From Thermothielavioides terrestris NRRL 8126 (lineage: Eukaryota; Ascomycota; Sordariomycetes; Sordariales; Chaetomiaceae), in assembly GCF_000226115.1 (NCBI RefSeq), contig NC_016459.1, forward strand, positions 124,001 to 188,000: 64,000 bases of DNA. The letters are read 5' to 3'. The notes beneath the pieces were generated by a model. That model ran no database searches. It saw nothing but the letters and a program-made list of their open reading frames with translations, and was not told the origin of the DNA. Positions within the stretch are counted from its first letter, which is position 1. Each line of letters starts with the position of its first letter. Positions 11,001-25,135 of this stretch are shown here, one piece after another. A program made the position numbers and the translations under genes.

Positions 11001-11209
11001 TGTCAGAACAAGCCCGGCCGGGGTAGCGGGCCGGCCCACCGAGATTAGGATCCACCAGCTTGACTGCCCAAATGCCGCCTAAGACTGGGCTCCTTAGGAG
11101 CCTCCTCTCCTACAATACAACATCTTCAATACCACGATTGATCCCAGTTGTATATATCGTATATATCGTGATAGCTACATCTTCCTAAGCCTACGTAGCG
11201 GTTCTAACA
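11001..11209 (+). repeat. 5' LTR of copia A copy 1
   Basis: 209 bp, begins TGTCAGAAC and ends GTTCTAACA, so it has the TG...CA ends and short inverted termini of an LTR. The outer two thirds is GC-rich and unmutated; the inner end (from about 11150) is RIP-mutated. Confidence 0.9.
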
Positions 11210-12500
11210 ATTAAGAGTCTTATTAGCTTAAAAACCTAGCCCTATCTCTAAATATACGGCCCTATATATAGCGTTTAGTAGCAACTACTATATCTTCGAA
11301 AGCTGATATAAAGATCGATATTATCCTAGCTAGCCTAGATGACTAGGTAGCTTAGAATCGTAAGTTCGTCAATAAGGCCAAGCATTTCGACCTACTTAAC
11401 TATTTCGAGGGCAAGGCGGAGCTCCTCTAGAAGCCTATACCGGCTAATATCTACGATCTCGCCTATAAACGTATCTAGCGTAAGCTCTAGGAATATATCG
11501 TCGAACTATAGGCTTCTACGCTAGTTACGGCTATAGGAGCCCTAGCCAATCTAAGAGCGCCTACTATAGGCGAGCAATGGCCTAGCACTACTTCTATAGC
11601 CTAGGATAACGATATAGATTCCTAGACCCTCTCTGAGAACAAGGGTCTATAAGAGCAGCTTAATATCGAGGTACTCAACGGCCGCTAAAGGAAGCTCTAT
11701 AACGAAAGGGAGAAGTAGTTTAATAACAATATCACTATCGTTATTATAGAGGTTAAAAAGGACCTAGATCGTAAGTATAAAGACTATAAATGCTAGACTA
11801 ACTACCTTACTTAGATATTAACCTTTATAACCACTATAGTAGTAACCAACTACTAGTCTATCTACTTTATAGAATATACCGACCTTCGAACGTAGTATAA
11901 TAACCTTAAGAAGACCGCTTAGCTAACTATTGAAACGATAATAGAGCTTTAAATATATATTCGTATCTACCTTAATATATTTAAGTACCCTAGGAATATA
12001 TATATTAAGGAAGCTAACTTCGAGAGGTAGCTCGTCAAATAGGAGAACCTAATAAATAAGGCCTCCCTTTAGAAAATAAATAAGGCAAAGGATCCTAGCC
12101 TATAGTTCAACGAATTAATAGCTATACTAGAGAAGCTATTCCTAAGCTTTGTTTCCCTCTATACTATAAGCAAAATAGAGATCTTTAAGAAGCTAACCTT
12201 TTAAAATATAGCTATAAAGGTCTATAAAGGTATATACCTATTCCTTAAGAAGGCGCCTAGCTATATAGGAAAAGGATCTTTTCTAATATACGGCCCTAGA
12301 GAGAAAGAAAATAAGGACCCTAAGCAATTAGAAGATTAGAAGGATCGCCCTAAGCGCTAAACCAGTTGTAAGGAGAGAGCTAGAATCGGCTAATCCTACT
12401 CCAAATATAAGCTAAATGCGCCTATAGCTCCTAGTACCCCTATAAGGTTCTCGAGCATATTAAGGAAGTACTATACCTACAATTACTTCTATCTAACTGA
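11210..12500 (+). pseudogene. copia A leader and gag region, RIP-destroyed
   Basis: Internal 5' part of the element. No frame remains open, and TAG/TAA stops crowd all plus-strand frames, as expected from CAG, CAA and TGG. The position (after the 5' LTR, before pol) implies gag. The TSD of the inserted chromovirus (GCGGT) ends this block. Confidence 0.6.
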
Positions 12501-12505
12501 GCGGT

Positions 12506-12755
12506 TGATACAGAGAAGTGCTATAGATGCGTAGAATAACAAGATATCGATTGATAATAATGGTAGATCGAAGATCTAGGCGGTGGTGCGCTAAGAAATA
12601 CGTGTCTATAGGGTAGAACACGTGTATGTACCCCGCCTACCCGATCGGGCCTAGCGTTGCAAACTCTGCAATGTGGGGCGTAGGGCACCCTTATCTAATC
12701 TACGTATATAGACATATAGGTCATATAACCCCCCTGTTCCTCCTGCCCTATATCA
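12506..12755 (-). repeat. 3' LTR of chromovirus copy 1
   Basis: 250 bp, from TGATACAGAG to CCCTATATCA on the plus strand. Matches 20508-20757, 50780-51029 and 58766-59015 with mainly C/T and G/A differences. Confidence 0.9.
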
Positions 12756-15700
12756 AGTCTAGACCTATAAGAAAAAACGGCAATGCCCTCATTACCTTGC
12801 TTATCTAGATCCTCTATATCATTAAATACCCTTTAATCGAGCGTTGCGACGTAGGGCTAGAAACGTAGTATCGGATTAATCTAGATAGTAGTCAACTAAC
12901 TTCTTCTATATCTGGTTGTTATCCGTAGGAATAGGGTTCTTACGAGGCTAGCCACGCTTATAGGCCGGTCGAGGTGCCTAATCAGGTGTAGGAGGCTTAT
13001 TGCGAAAGACTAGGCAATCTAGATAATCGCCTTTACAAGCCTAGTATTCGTCGATTAGGCGCTATATATAGCGTAGCTCGTATATAGTCTTCTAGACGCT
13101 CTCTTCTCAGCTATAGCTAGTCCATTTGATTAGGTATTTAAGGCCTTTGTATATAACCTTATAGTTAAGGATTATATCAACCTTATATTTATCGCCCGAT
13201 TTATTGTCATTAGAGGAGCAGTCCAATTAAGAGTCGACGATTGGGCTAGGAGACAGCGTATTATAGCTAAAAGGATTGTCTTCCTAAGGAGCTAGGCGAA
13301 GGTAAGCGATAGAGATAACTAGGTAGATACCTATATTAGCTAGGAGATCTAATTCATATACTAGACAGCCGATATAGCGCTTGATTAGAAAAGGTCTAGT
13401 GCACTACTATAAGTATTTCTAAGATAGGTTGCCTAGGAGATAGTAACTATAGTATAGATATAAATAAACCTTGTCATCTATATTGAACTCAATGTTATAG
13501 TGTTTACTATCGTAACGGTACTTGGTGTACACTATTGCGAAGTCTATACTTAATTGAGTATCCTAACGTAGAGCATCTTGCAAAGCTAGGATAGTAGCTA
13601 GCTCAGTAGTAGCCTAGTTGGTAAGAGCTTCCAATGGTCTAGGAAGCTTAAAGCTAAAAAGCTGCTTATAAAGCGAGGATTTAACGGCTTCAATATAAGC
13701 GTTGTTGAGGTACTATTGTAGAGATACAATGATATTTAGCCAATTGCCTTTAGGGCACTCGAATATATAGAAGTAGATTACGATTTCTATAGTCTAGTTC
13801 TTATACTCCGAAAGGCTATCCACCTATAGGTAATAGGATATCGTTATTAGCAACTTAGTACTTAAAGCCTTCTAAACACCTTGCTAGAGGTTGGAAATAA
13901 ACTTATAATTGTAGTCGGAGATAATTGTAGTAGGTATACCCTAGTCACTAAGAAGTAGTTGACGAATTAGTATATACCCCTATTCCTAAGCCAAATAGCT
14001 AGAATTGCCTAGAATAAGGAGGGTATGTTTCGATAACTTGTAAGATACTATAAGCAAGCTGTTGAAATGCTTATAGTTCGGGAGCTACTAAGGCGAATCG
14101 GTAGCTAGGACCTTTAGAAGGCCTAGAATAAAATCAATGGCGATAATATATATTAGCAAGGTATTAGATAGTCGAATCGGTTGATAGTTGTCTAAATTAG
14201 GGCGACGATCCATTGTATTGACTTAGCACTTTAGGTATAATTTAACGTATTTCTTAACGTTATAGGTTTTATAGGCTATCGATATACCTTGTAAGTTGTA
14301 TAATATCTGCTTAGTACTAAAGTAGTACTTCTTATTGTAGGTAGCTTCTAAGATAGTTTAAATTATTTTATAAGGTATATAGAGCGAGCGTAATCTATTA
14401 GGTCGAATGTTATAGAGAAGGCTATCTATAAGGATAAACGGGAGGCTAGGCTAAGAGAAAACCTTATTACTACCCTTAGTGGCCAATTCGATATTGAGAT
14501 CTTTGATAATAGCGGCGTACTTAGCGTTACAAGAGTATATAGCCGTGAAATAAGCTTGGAGGTCGTTATCTAATTTCGCTTTTACGAAGGTGAACTAAAT
14601 GTTGTTAAAGACTACGCTATCGTCGATAGAACTGTTTTTATAGCTTGGGTCGTCCTATAGAGCCTTTAGACGGCTAAGTGTATTAGGTATAAGATTTAGG
14701 TAGCCTAGAAGGTGATAAATCTCTAAGTTGTATTGTAAGAGATAAATAAAGGCGTTGATAAGCCTACGATTAGCTCGCTTAGTAGACGATATATCTAAAA
14801 TAGTTTAGTTGATAATACCTTTTATAGAGGTGTAATCTATAAGGACAACGATAGGCTTATACAACGAATAGATTATAGTATATAGCTTCTTAACTGCTTA
14901 AACAAGGTAGGCGACTTCCTATTTAGAAGGTCTATATCGGAGTTCCTCTTTAGTAAGGCATTGGCTTAGGAATATAATAGGCTGAACTTAAGTCGATAGG
15001 ATAATAGTTCTAGGCTTCTATTTATAGTTATTAGCGAGGTAGAACGCTATAACGCCAAAGCTATACTCTAGGTATCCGTCGATCTATAGAAAGAGGGTCT
15101 TGTTAAGATCAAAGTAGACCAAAATAGTTAGGTCTAGCTTATAGATAGCGTCCTAAACAGCTTCGAAGGAGGCTTTCTTAGTTAGCGTAGGTTCAAAGGA
15201 AGTCTTAGCGCAATAGGCGGCACACTTGCTAGGGTTACTATATTGTACTTAGCCAGTAGCTTGGCCTTTCGTAAGTAGTATAGTCTTATAGTTCTAGAGA
15301 GGTTCGATAAGCTATATATAATATAGGATCAGATAGCGTAGAAATCCTAATACACCGATATACTGCTCTAGAGCCTTTAGATTATTTAGAAAGGCAAAAT
15401 TCTAAAAAACGGCTATATAATACTTAGTGTTAGTCAATTCGAATCTATCGACGTAGAAACTGAGAAGCTCTATACTAGAGTATATAATATAAGATTTGGC
15501 TAGCGCAATAGAGATATTCTTCTTCTTAAATAGACTGAAGATAGTCTCTAAGTGCTTAGTATATTCTTTAGCTATATCGCTAAAGATAATAATGTCGTTG
15601 ATAAATACTTAGGCGAAAGAGGTATAAAGGCGAAGCAACTGATCTATAAAGCGTTAAATATATATAGGAATATTATAGTAGCCTATAAGATATATTTTTA

Positions 15701-18700
15701 ACTATTCTAATCTACGAGGGCTAATCAAAGTAAAGCGATTACGATATAGAGAATAGACATTAAATTAGTAGAAGAAGGACGTAGCATCGATCGTAGTAAT
15801 GAACTTCTTACTTTATAGATATACGATAATGTCCAATTGGAGTAGCAGAGAGTAGTTGTCGAATACTATAACCTTATTAAGAACGTATAAATCGATGACT
15901 ATATAGCCTTTGATCTTACTATAAGAGGTATACTAAACGACAAATATCGGGTATATAAAAGGAGTAGCCTTTATAGCTTATTCGAAGCGCTTTTACCGAT
16001 ATAGTTCGTCGAAGGTAGCGTTAAGAACTTTATAATCGTATACATTTAGAGGGTATTAGCGAATATAGATCTTCTAATACTACTAGCCTTCTATAAGAGG
16101 CACTCGTATTATATCTTCTTTGTCTTAGACAATCTAGCCCTTATCTTTCTATAAATAGGGATAACGCTTAACGATATCGACAAATCGCTATACTAGCTTA
16201 CAATCTTAGGTATATACGTATACGCCCTCTAAAGTAAGTATCTCTAGTAAGTCGGTAGGTATCTTAAGGCCCAGAGTCGAATACTTCTCTAGTACTATTG
16301 GCTTACGGTTATCCGTAGGCAATTTAAAGCTAGGATTATACCTATTGATATAACTATTAACCTTTGGCGTAGAAGGTATATTGCGCCTATTAGTAGAATC
16401 TAGGTATATAGGCTTAGGGCTTAGATTATACCTATTGGTATAGCCTTTAATGCTAGGATCCTAGATCGATTAGCGTACTATAGGCTAGGCTAGCTAGCCT
16501 AGTAGGTATACCAATTAGTGTAATATAGGTCTAGATTCGGATAAAGTAGTTAGCTAATACACTACGTCGCTACAAGGCGTCGGGGACTCTGGCGGATCTT
16601 AAGAAGATGTTAGAGATTAAGACGAAATATCGTTTACAAGTTGCACTAAGTCTCCTAGAATAGTATAAACTAGGCTATATATATCGAAGGTGGCTAACAC
16701 ATTAGAGTTGGTATATTGAACGGCGGTCTGAACTGAACCGGAGCTCGTAGTAGTAGACGATATAGCAGTCAAGGCGGTCGCTATAGTCAATACTATAAAG
16801 GCTATCTCCTAGGAATAGGCGATATAACCACTATCGTCAATATCCTTAATTCGGCTAATAGAGTAGCGCTTTAGAATAGTGAGAACTCCCTTAGTTAGGT
16901 TCTTAAAAGCTACTACCTTAGGGGTCTTAGCGTTGACAACAGCGTTTAGCGTAGTAGAATAGCGAGCGTTGAACATTATAGACCAACCTATTGGGAGAGG
17001 TTTATATTCTATAGCGACGAACGCTTCCTATTTAGACTATAAGGTGATAGCGTATATAGTCTTAACCTTATATATATAGGGAAACGTCTAGGTATATATA
17101 GCGAATAGTATATTGAATCCTCCTAGGATACCGTATAGGCTAGCGATCTTTGTACTATAATCGATAGAGGCCTAATACAGATCTAAGAAGTCGGCTCCTA
17201 ATAGGAGGTTAGCAAGTAGTTTATCTACTACCTAGGTAGACTAAATAAACTTGAGGAGGGCTAGGCTAATAGCGGTAATGCCTAGTAGGTAAATGACGAA
17301 GGTCGCCTACTAGGTAGGCGAGGTCTTTCCAATACTATAAATTTAGCTATTACGACGTTTAATCAAATACTCGAGGGTACTTAGGAAGGTCTTGTTAATA
17401 ATCGAACGGCTAGCGCCTAAATTAAAGTAAACTTCTAGGTCTTTATAGTCGGGCTAAGCGTAGGCCTTGACGTATAAGTATATATAGGCGTTATATAGGC
17501 TATCGATACCTAGGTCGGCTACTTTAGGGGCCTCCTAGACTTCTAGGTTAATAGCGAAGTTCATTATAGGGCTAGAGCCTTTAGCAAGTAGGATATTATC
17601 CTTGGAAACGTCGTTAGTAACTGCAGTTGCCTATTCTAAACACTTGATAGAGCTAGAAGCAGTTGCTAAATAGACCTTTAGGTGTTTAAAGAGCTGGTTC
17701 TAAGAATTAAATAGGGTATTGTAATATCTATAGGTTCGATAGCCTAGGTTGGCCTAATTAGCTCGATAGCGGCGAATACTCTTAGGAATAATTGTCTTGC
17801 TATAGGCGTAGATATATATATTGGTAGTAGAAACTATATTAAATGTCTAATAGCACTTATAATAGGTTAGCTTTAAATTATAAGCTATATAGACGATATC
17901 CGACTTGTCGATACTATTGGAAATAGATGACTTACGATTAGCTTTAGCTTCATCGTCGGCTTCCAAATTAGATAACGTCTTTAAATTAGCGTTGTCGATA
18001 AGGTACGCTCGGTCTTAAGCTCGATCGTTATATTTGGAATCGTAGTTATCTAGGCGGTATTTACTGCCTTAATCACGATCTTAGTTATAGCGGTTATTAT
18101 TACAGTTCTAGCGGTCGTCGCTATAGCGATTGGCGCGTCTAGAGAGCTTCTTATTAGACTTAGTATTATTAGAAATAGTAGACTTACTAGTAAACGAAGA
18201 TTTCTTCAACTCTAGGAACTTGTCGCGAGCTATAGTAATAAATATAGGCTATACTTCTATAATCTTATATATATAGCGCGCTAGAGTATACTTTGTCTTA
18301 GGCTATAGAAGAAAAGATATAATAGTCGAATCTAAACGGTTATAGATAGTACCTATAGCGTTGTACTAGTTTAAATTGTTATAATTGATCTAACCTACTA
18401 TATATATAAAACGTAACTTCTTCTAAAAGAAGTTCATTAGGGCGTTAGAGTTCTCTATAATATGCCTAATAGTTAACCGTCCTTAGTTGAACTTAGCGAT
18501 AGCCATTTAGCGATCTATTGTAAAACGCTCTACCAATTGATCAAAGACTATATAAAGGTCTGCTTAACACTACTACGAGCGCTCCTATATAGTAACTTCG
18601 CTATTCTACTAGAGGAGGGCTTAGCTAGCGAGAACTATAGGTAGAAGGTATAGGATTTGCTAAGCTATATCGTAGCTAGTGTCAAGGTCCTCTAGAAAAG

Positions 18701-20480
18701 TAGATAAACGCTAGATAAAGCAGTGAATATTAGTAAAAATTACGTTCTTACTATCTATGACGATACCTATATCGTTAGGGTCTTTATAACTAGGATTGAA
18801 AGTGCTAATATCATTGCGCTTAATCTTAAAGGTAAAGATAGATTAGCTACCTCTAGTACCTATAATATTGTAAGAATACTCCTAGTAGCTATAGTTCGAA
18901 GGTGGTAAGAAAGGTCGGCAATTATTATTTAAACGGCCGTTTAGACAACGCCCTCTATCGCTATCGTCTAGATCGCTTAGGTCGTTTAGATTATAGCCGC
19001 TAGCGCTAGGGGGCTGCCTAAAAAGTAATATAGCCCAACGTTGGCTATCCTAAAGCAGCTCGCCTTAGCGAAGGTCGCCCTAGGGCGACTTAGCCTAGTG
19101 TAGGTCGCTACAAGGCGATGTAGTCTAGCACTAGCCGCCTAAACGTAAATTATTAGAGTATATAATATAGGCTTAGCGTACTAGCGATATACTTATAGCT
19201 AGGTTATAAGCTATACCGATATCGACGCCTTCTAAAGGGATAGGAAAGGCGGTCTATATATAAGGTCAAGTAGGCTAGACTAAGAGAGGCGTATAGAGGC
19301 TCTCTATTAGAGAGGCTACCGTTACTACTAAGCGGCGGCTCTAAATAGAAGGGGTATATAGCTATAGCTCCGTAGTCGATATAGGAGTAGCTAGTAGAGG
19401 CTCCTTAGCTAGTATAGGATTAGCTGATTAGTCTTTAGCAGCTAGCTAGGCAATAGCGTTATCGATCTTGTTTAGCCGATCGTTAATATATTGTATATAT
19501 CGAGCGAAGAGCTTATCCTAGTACTAAACTTATTAGGCGATTTCTCTAGTTTAAGTAACAACTACCTTAAGTTGATTTATAAGCTCTAGTAGGTCCTTAA
19601 AGCGGTCGTAAAAGCTCGTTAACCTATTGAGTATAGGTCGAATTTTAGCGACATTGGCTTAAAGTTAATTAACTATAGTAATAGTATCTTTAAGTAGAGT
19701 AGTATATTCGCCAATAGTCTAGCTAAGCTACTTGACGAAAGGTCGATTAGTATTGACCTTAATATACTCTAGGAGGTTTAGAATGTCTTTAGCTTCCTTA
19801 GAGTTGCTCTAGGCGTCTTTGAAGGATAGCTTATCGCCTAGTTGTATATCGTTGTAATTATCTTAGCCAATATTACAATAAGTAGGATCCCTTGGAACTA
19901 GCGGCTTTAGAGCCGGAGGAATAAATCCCTTATATAGGGTACGTATCGTCTCCTTGATCTTCTTAGATAGGGCGGCATTATATTTAAAGAGTTGCTTAGC
20001 TAGCGAAAAGGCGTGAAAACGAGTATTGTAGCTATGATCGGCTATCTTAACTATCGCCTTAGTTTAAACTAGGGAAGTTAGGTCGAATAGGTGTATTATT
20101 AATATATTAATAGTTGACAAAGGCCTAATAAAAGGTTCGTCGTTGGGCTAGGAAAAAGGGCGTTCTAATCGCTATTGGCCATTGCCGCTATATAAGAACT
20201 AGATGGTTGATTAGCCACTGCTATTGGCGATACTATCGGCGATCGCTGTTGTATAGACTAATCGATCGATGGCTAAAGATTGTAATCGCTATTGGTAGAA
20301 CCGCTATACAATCGAGGCTTTTCGACTAAATCGTCGTTCGAAGGTAGGATTAGGTACTTCCAACGCTATCGACCTCGTTAAGTCGCTATACGAAGAAAGC
20401 AATGGTTTAACCGGCTACTGCTGTCGGCAAGGCCACTATATAGGCTAGTCGATTGATGACGATAAAAGAATAATTAGGTC
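12756..20480 (-). pseudogene. gag-pol of chromovirus copy 1, RIP-destroyed
   Basis: Polyprotein of the chromovirus with no intact frame. In minus-strand order: a long gag region ending near a Cys-knuckle remnant at about 17845-17870 (Cys codons partly changed to Tyr), then protease, reverse transcriptase around 15000-16500 with its catalytic FI(D/N)DI motif, RNase H, integrase with a CxxC-type zinc remnant at about 14225-14255, and the chromodomain near 13080. The stops are nearly all TAG. The 7.7-kb internal length is at the long side for this superfamily. Confidence 0.8.
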
Positions 20481-20507
20481 AATGATCTTGAAGTCGTAGC
20501 TACTACT

Positions 20508-20757
20508 TAATGTAGAGAAGTGCTATAGATGTGTAGAATAACAAGATGTCGATTGATAATAATGGTAGATCGAAGATCTAAGCGGCGGTGCGCTAAGAAA
20601 TACGTGCCTATAGGGCAGAATACGTGTACACACCCTGCTTGCCCGATCGGGCCTAGCGTTGTAAACTCTGCAATATAGGGCGTGGGGCACCCTTATCTAA
20701 TCTACGTATATAGATATATAGGTTACATAACCCCCCTGTTCCTCCTACCCTGTATTA
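20508..20757 (-). repeat. 5' LTR of chromovirus copy 1
   Basis: 250 bp, same length as its partner. The outer terminus TATATCA is changed to TGTATTA and the inner one TGATAC to TAATGT, all transitions. Confidence 0.9.
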
Positions 20758-20762
20758 GCGGT

Positions 20763-23700
20763 ACTACTACTTAAACTCTAAGAGTATCCCGCTTAGGTAG
20801 GAACCTAAAGAATATATTAAAGCTTATATAGAGGCTAATTTAAAGGCCAATTCAACTTTATAAGCAGAGGCTAATAGACTCTAGATAAAGAGGTCTAAAA
20901 GTAGCCTTACTAACGACGCAAAGAGCAATATAGGCGAAGATCCACTACTATATTGACTAGCCAACTACTCTAAAAGAGCTATAGCTACATTCTCAACGAA
21001 GGAGCTCAAAGTCCTCGAAGTAGATATAGCAGATGCCAACGCCTCTAAAGAGGGCACTGCTCCTAAAGAGAGCACCACCTAAGAAGAAGGTACCGCTCCT
21101 AAAATAGGTATCGCCCTTAATATAGACAACGCCCCCAACGTAGATACTAACATTATAGCGATATTTAGCTACTAATATATTACGAGAATATAGCGGTAGA
21201 GAGCTATAGGCAAATATATAGCGAGCTTCACTACAATCCTAGCTATACTCTAGACTAGCTAAAGATATCCCCTAATCAACTTGGTAATCCTAGATTTAAA
21301 GTCAACTATTTATATCGTCAACTATCTAAGTAAGTTCAAAAGGCCTTCTAAATTAGCTATACCTAATGACTATATTTAAATAGGCGAGTATCCTATTTAG
21401 ATTAAAAAATATAGCGAGATAGATATTAAACTATAGAACGATAAGGGTATTATAATCCTTATACTATATAATATAGCTTATTGCCTAACCTTCGTATATA
21501 ATATTGTATTGTTGGAGTAGCTTAATTGACGAGGGATCTAGTAGGACAATAGGCTAGAGAGTACACCGAACTACCTACTTAGGCGCTAAGATTATATACT
21601 CCTTAGATATATTATAAAGAAGCTCCAATAATATATCCTCGAATATATATCTAAAGACTATACGCCTATAGCCTTTGCCGCTTAAACGAAGAGACTTAAT
21701 CATTGGGCTCACTATATAGAGAGTGTAGTAGATGCTATAACTTAGTACCTACGCCTTAGCTATATAGGCCTAAGGGCCTTTAAATACTTCGTCAATTGTT
21801 TGTAAGGAGGGTATATCAAAGGTATACCAACGTTTGAGTATAATGGCTATAGCCTTGGCAAGTCGAAACGTAGGCCTAACTATATTCTTAGACCGTTGAA
21901 CTATAGCCTAGGCGATAGGATCGCCCTAGATCTATACCCTTTCTAAGAAGGCTAATAGCGCTTTAGACATCTGCTATTGGCAATAGATCGCTATTTAGGT
22001 ATAATATAGGACTACTATCTATATAATTGCGAGGCGCTAGGCATCCTAGTAGCTATTAAACACCTTGCTATACTGCTTAAAAGGCAGTATTAGCTATATA
22101 TCAAGGTCCTAGGGTACGACAATGAATTTATATAAGTAAATGCTATTACCACCTAGGCGGAGAGATAAGGCATTTAAATAGAGCCTTCAACGCCTAATAC
22201 GCCTATATAGAATAGAGGCGTTGAACATTTAGAGGGTATAATCAAGGAGAAGGCTAGAACGATGGCTATCGGTATATAGTTGCTAGGGCAACTATAGCTA
22301 GAAGTTATAAGGGCTACAGTATATCTTTACAATAGGACATTATCCTTAACAATAGAGTGGATAACGCCGTTAGATCGCTTTTACACCTTCTTTGCTAAGA
22401 GAGATAGCCTAAGAGCCTTAGAGTACAAGCTATACTAAGGGCATTTAAAGGTCTATAGTTATAAGGTATTCGCTATAACAAATGCTACTAAAAAGAAAGA
22501 AAGGCGCTTCGAGTAGTTCTAACTAAGAGCTTAGATTAGCTACCTTATAGAATATAATTCTTTGAACATCTATTGTATCTAGAACCCTACTATCGACCAA
22601 ATAGTATATATATATGATATAATCTTTAACGAGAAGCAGATATACCTAGGCGATCTAAAGCTTATAGCGTAGGACATCCCTTAGATAGACTTCGAAGAGC
22701 TAAAGCGCTAGCTCAATGCTAAAGGCGCTAATAATACTAATCAGCTAGATAATAGGGATCTTACGCCTATAGCTAAGGAAGAGGATATAATAGAGGCGTT
22801 TAATATACTTTTAACAACCTTTAAAGAACTAGAAGAGAGCCTAGCTACTACTGAAGAAGTGTTAAATACTATTATAGTAAAAGGCAATGCTATAGGCACC
22901 TTCCTAGAGTTCTAATATCCAACTCCTCTACCTACTCTACTAAACGCCCTAATTGTAGCTACCTTCCTAGGCTTATATTCGCCTAGAGCCTCTAAAAGAG
23001 CGTTCTAGCTATAGGAGGCCGCTTTTAATGCAAGGATATTGGGCCTTAGAGCTACTAAACGTAGGTACTTAAGGAGGGTCCTCTATACAAAGGAAGAGAG
23101 AAAGGAACTCGCCTAAAAGAGTAAAAAGAAGGCTAAAAAGGTAGTTGGTACTATTAAAAAGGAAGATAGTAGCGCTAAAAGGATCTCTTAAAAAGAAGTC
23201 GATCGCCTATAGCAAGAAAGTAAACTCGGATCTATCTACTAGTCGATACTCCCGCCTATACTTCGATAATACTCTGAACTCGAAGATTACCTACTAGGCT
23301 AGCTATTTCTAGAAGCTAAACGCAATTATCTTCGAAGCTATAAAGTAATAAGCTCCTAAGAAGAGATTTACTACTATAATAAGGAGGTCTAGGGTAAGTA
23401 GATCCTAAATTATATATAGGTGTATATCTATAAGTTCAATAAGAGCGAGCATCTCGTTAAATATAAGGCGAGGCTTATAGTATATAGCAATTAGTAAAAG
23501 AAGAGGTTTACTAAAGAGAACTATATAGCTATACTCGCTATATAATCCTTTAGAACAATATTTACTACTATAGCAAAGTTCAACTTAGAACTAAAGCAAT
23601 TTAATATAGTTAATACCTTCGTTAATATATAGATCGATAAGGACATCTATATAGAGATGCTATATAGCTATTGTAAGCTAGGAACTATCCTAAAGCTAAA

Positions 23701-25060
23701 GAAGACGCTCTATAGCCTATAAAAGTCTCCCCTCCTCTAGTAACAAGAGCTGATAGCCGCTCTAAAGAACCTAGAGTTCTAAGCTATACTATAGGAGCCC
23801 TATATTATAACGAACAAAGGCATTATTATCTTTTTCTATATAGATAATATCGTCTTCGCCTATTGTAAGAAGGATTAATATCGAGCTAACGAAGTGATTA
23901 GCTAGCTATAAGAAAAGTATAAACTTATAGGAGGAGATAATCTCCTATAGTTCCTAGGTATAGAGATTTATCGCGATTATAGGAAGTGCTTAATTTAGCT
24001 TGGCCAAACGGTATATATCGAGAAGATTGTAAAGTCAGCCTAGGAAGAAGAAGAGCTAGAGACTCTAATGGCCAAGGGCGAATTGCTTTTATACGATGAT
24101 ATTGCTAGCTATAGCTCTATTAGGCTCTATTAAAGGAAGGCTAGCTTAATCCTATATACCGCCGTCAATATATACCTAAACATTGCCTTTATAGCCTCTA
24201 AGCTCGTATAGTTTAATTAGAACCTAGGACCTAAATACTACTATATAGCTGATTAAATATTGCGATACCTCTATTGAACGAGGTTCTAGGCCCTCTAGCT
24301 AGGAGGAGGAGATATCTTGATCGTAGCTAGCAATACTAGCTTCGCCGACAATAGTATCGACCGTAAAAGCTTATAAGGTTATGCTATTATCCTATTTAGA
24401 GGGCTAATCGCCTAGCGAGCTAGTAAATAGGATATAATAACTATATCGACTACGGAGGTAGAGTTGTTAGTACTCGTATAAACAGTGAAAGAAGGTATAT
24501 TCCTTTAATGTCTATTGGAGGCACTAGAGATCTATCTAGACAATAAGATCTTATCGATCTAGTATAATAATAAATAGACGATCTAGTTAATCAACGCCGA
24601 GATGCCTACACTGTAGACAAAGCTAAAATACGTTGACATTTATAACTACTAGCTACGTCAAGAAGCTTAGAGCAAAAGGGTTAATGTAGATTATATGCCC
24701 TTGAACTAGATGTTGGCTGATGGCCTAACGAAGGCGCTAGAACTAGAGCCCTATAGGAAGTTCATAGAAATGCTTAATCTAGCGGATATCTAGGCCCTTA
24801 TCGAAATCCACGCCTACTAGGCGGCGTAGAAGGAAGAAATATAGGGCTAGAAGAAGGCTCTAGCTGAATAGAAGGTTCGATTTACAGTATAATACATAGG
24901 ATTAAGAAGGGTAGGCATATAAGGCTCGGTGGATTAGAGCGATAGTAGAAGGACCTCAATACTATAGAATTGCTAGATTAGGAAGGACGTAGTATTGGGA
25001 ATAGCTTTATAGATTACTAGATTTAGCAAGCTGGAGCTAGAGGCTCGACTTGGGGGGGTG
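20763..25060 (+). pseudogene. copia A pol (integrase, reverse transcriptase, RNase H), RIP-destroyed
   Basis: Plus-strand pol. The reverse transcriptase motif reads FFYIDNIVFAY at about 23830-23865 (the copia Y(V/I)DD motif with one D changed to N, a G-to-A change). The RNase H C-terminus reads MLADGLTKALE near 24711-24745, a hallmark of copia elements. Integrase is expected around 21600-22300. Many TAG/TAA stops; not functional. Confidence 0.8.
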
Positions 25061-25135
25061 TGTTAGAACAAGCTTAGCTAGGGTAGCGGGCTGGCCTACC
25101 GAGATTAGGATCTACCAGCTTGATGCCCAAATGCC
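25061..25135 (+). repeat. 3' LTR of copia A copy 1, first fragment
   Basis: Begins TGTTAGAACA directly after the polypurine tract and follows the 5' LTR sequence. It stops at the target duplication CCCAAATGCC (25126-25135), where the Mutator-like element entered. The LTR resumes at 31366. Confidence 0.9.

Larger units (their letters stand above)
12506..20757 (-). mobile_element. Ty3/gypsy chromovirus, copy 1
   Basis: An 8252-bp element with two 250-bp LTRs and a perfect GCGGT duplication (12501-12505 and 20758-20762). On the minus strand the order is gag with zinc knuckle (about 17850), reverse transcriptase (VFIND motif near 15600, where the second copy has FIDD), integrase zinc region (about 14220-14260) and a chromodomain at the C-terminus (about 13020-13140, YLIKWTSYS...EESV). 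Integrase after reverse transcriptase defines Ty3/gypsy, and the chromodomain defines chromoviruses. A likely primer site (TGGTAGCTACGAC, reading minus) lies just inside the high-coordinate LTR; this copy carries a C-to-T change in it. The whole element is RIP-mutated. Confidence 0.9.

Noticed and set aside
18723..18908. 61-aa plus-strand frame inside chromovirus copy 1
   Set aside because: Opposite to the element's coding strand, absent as an open frame in copy 2, and without recognisable content.
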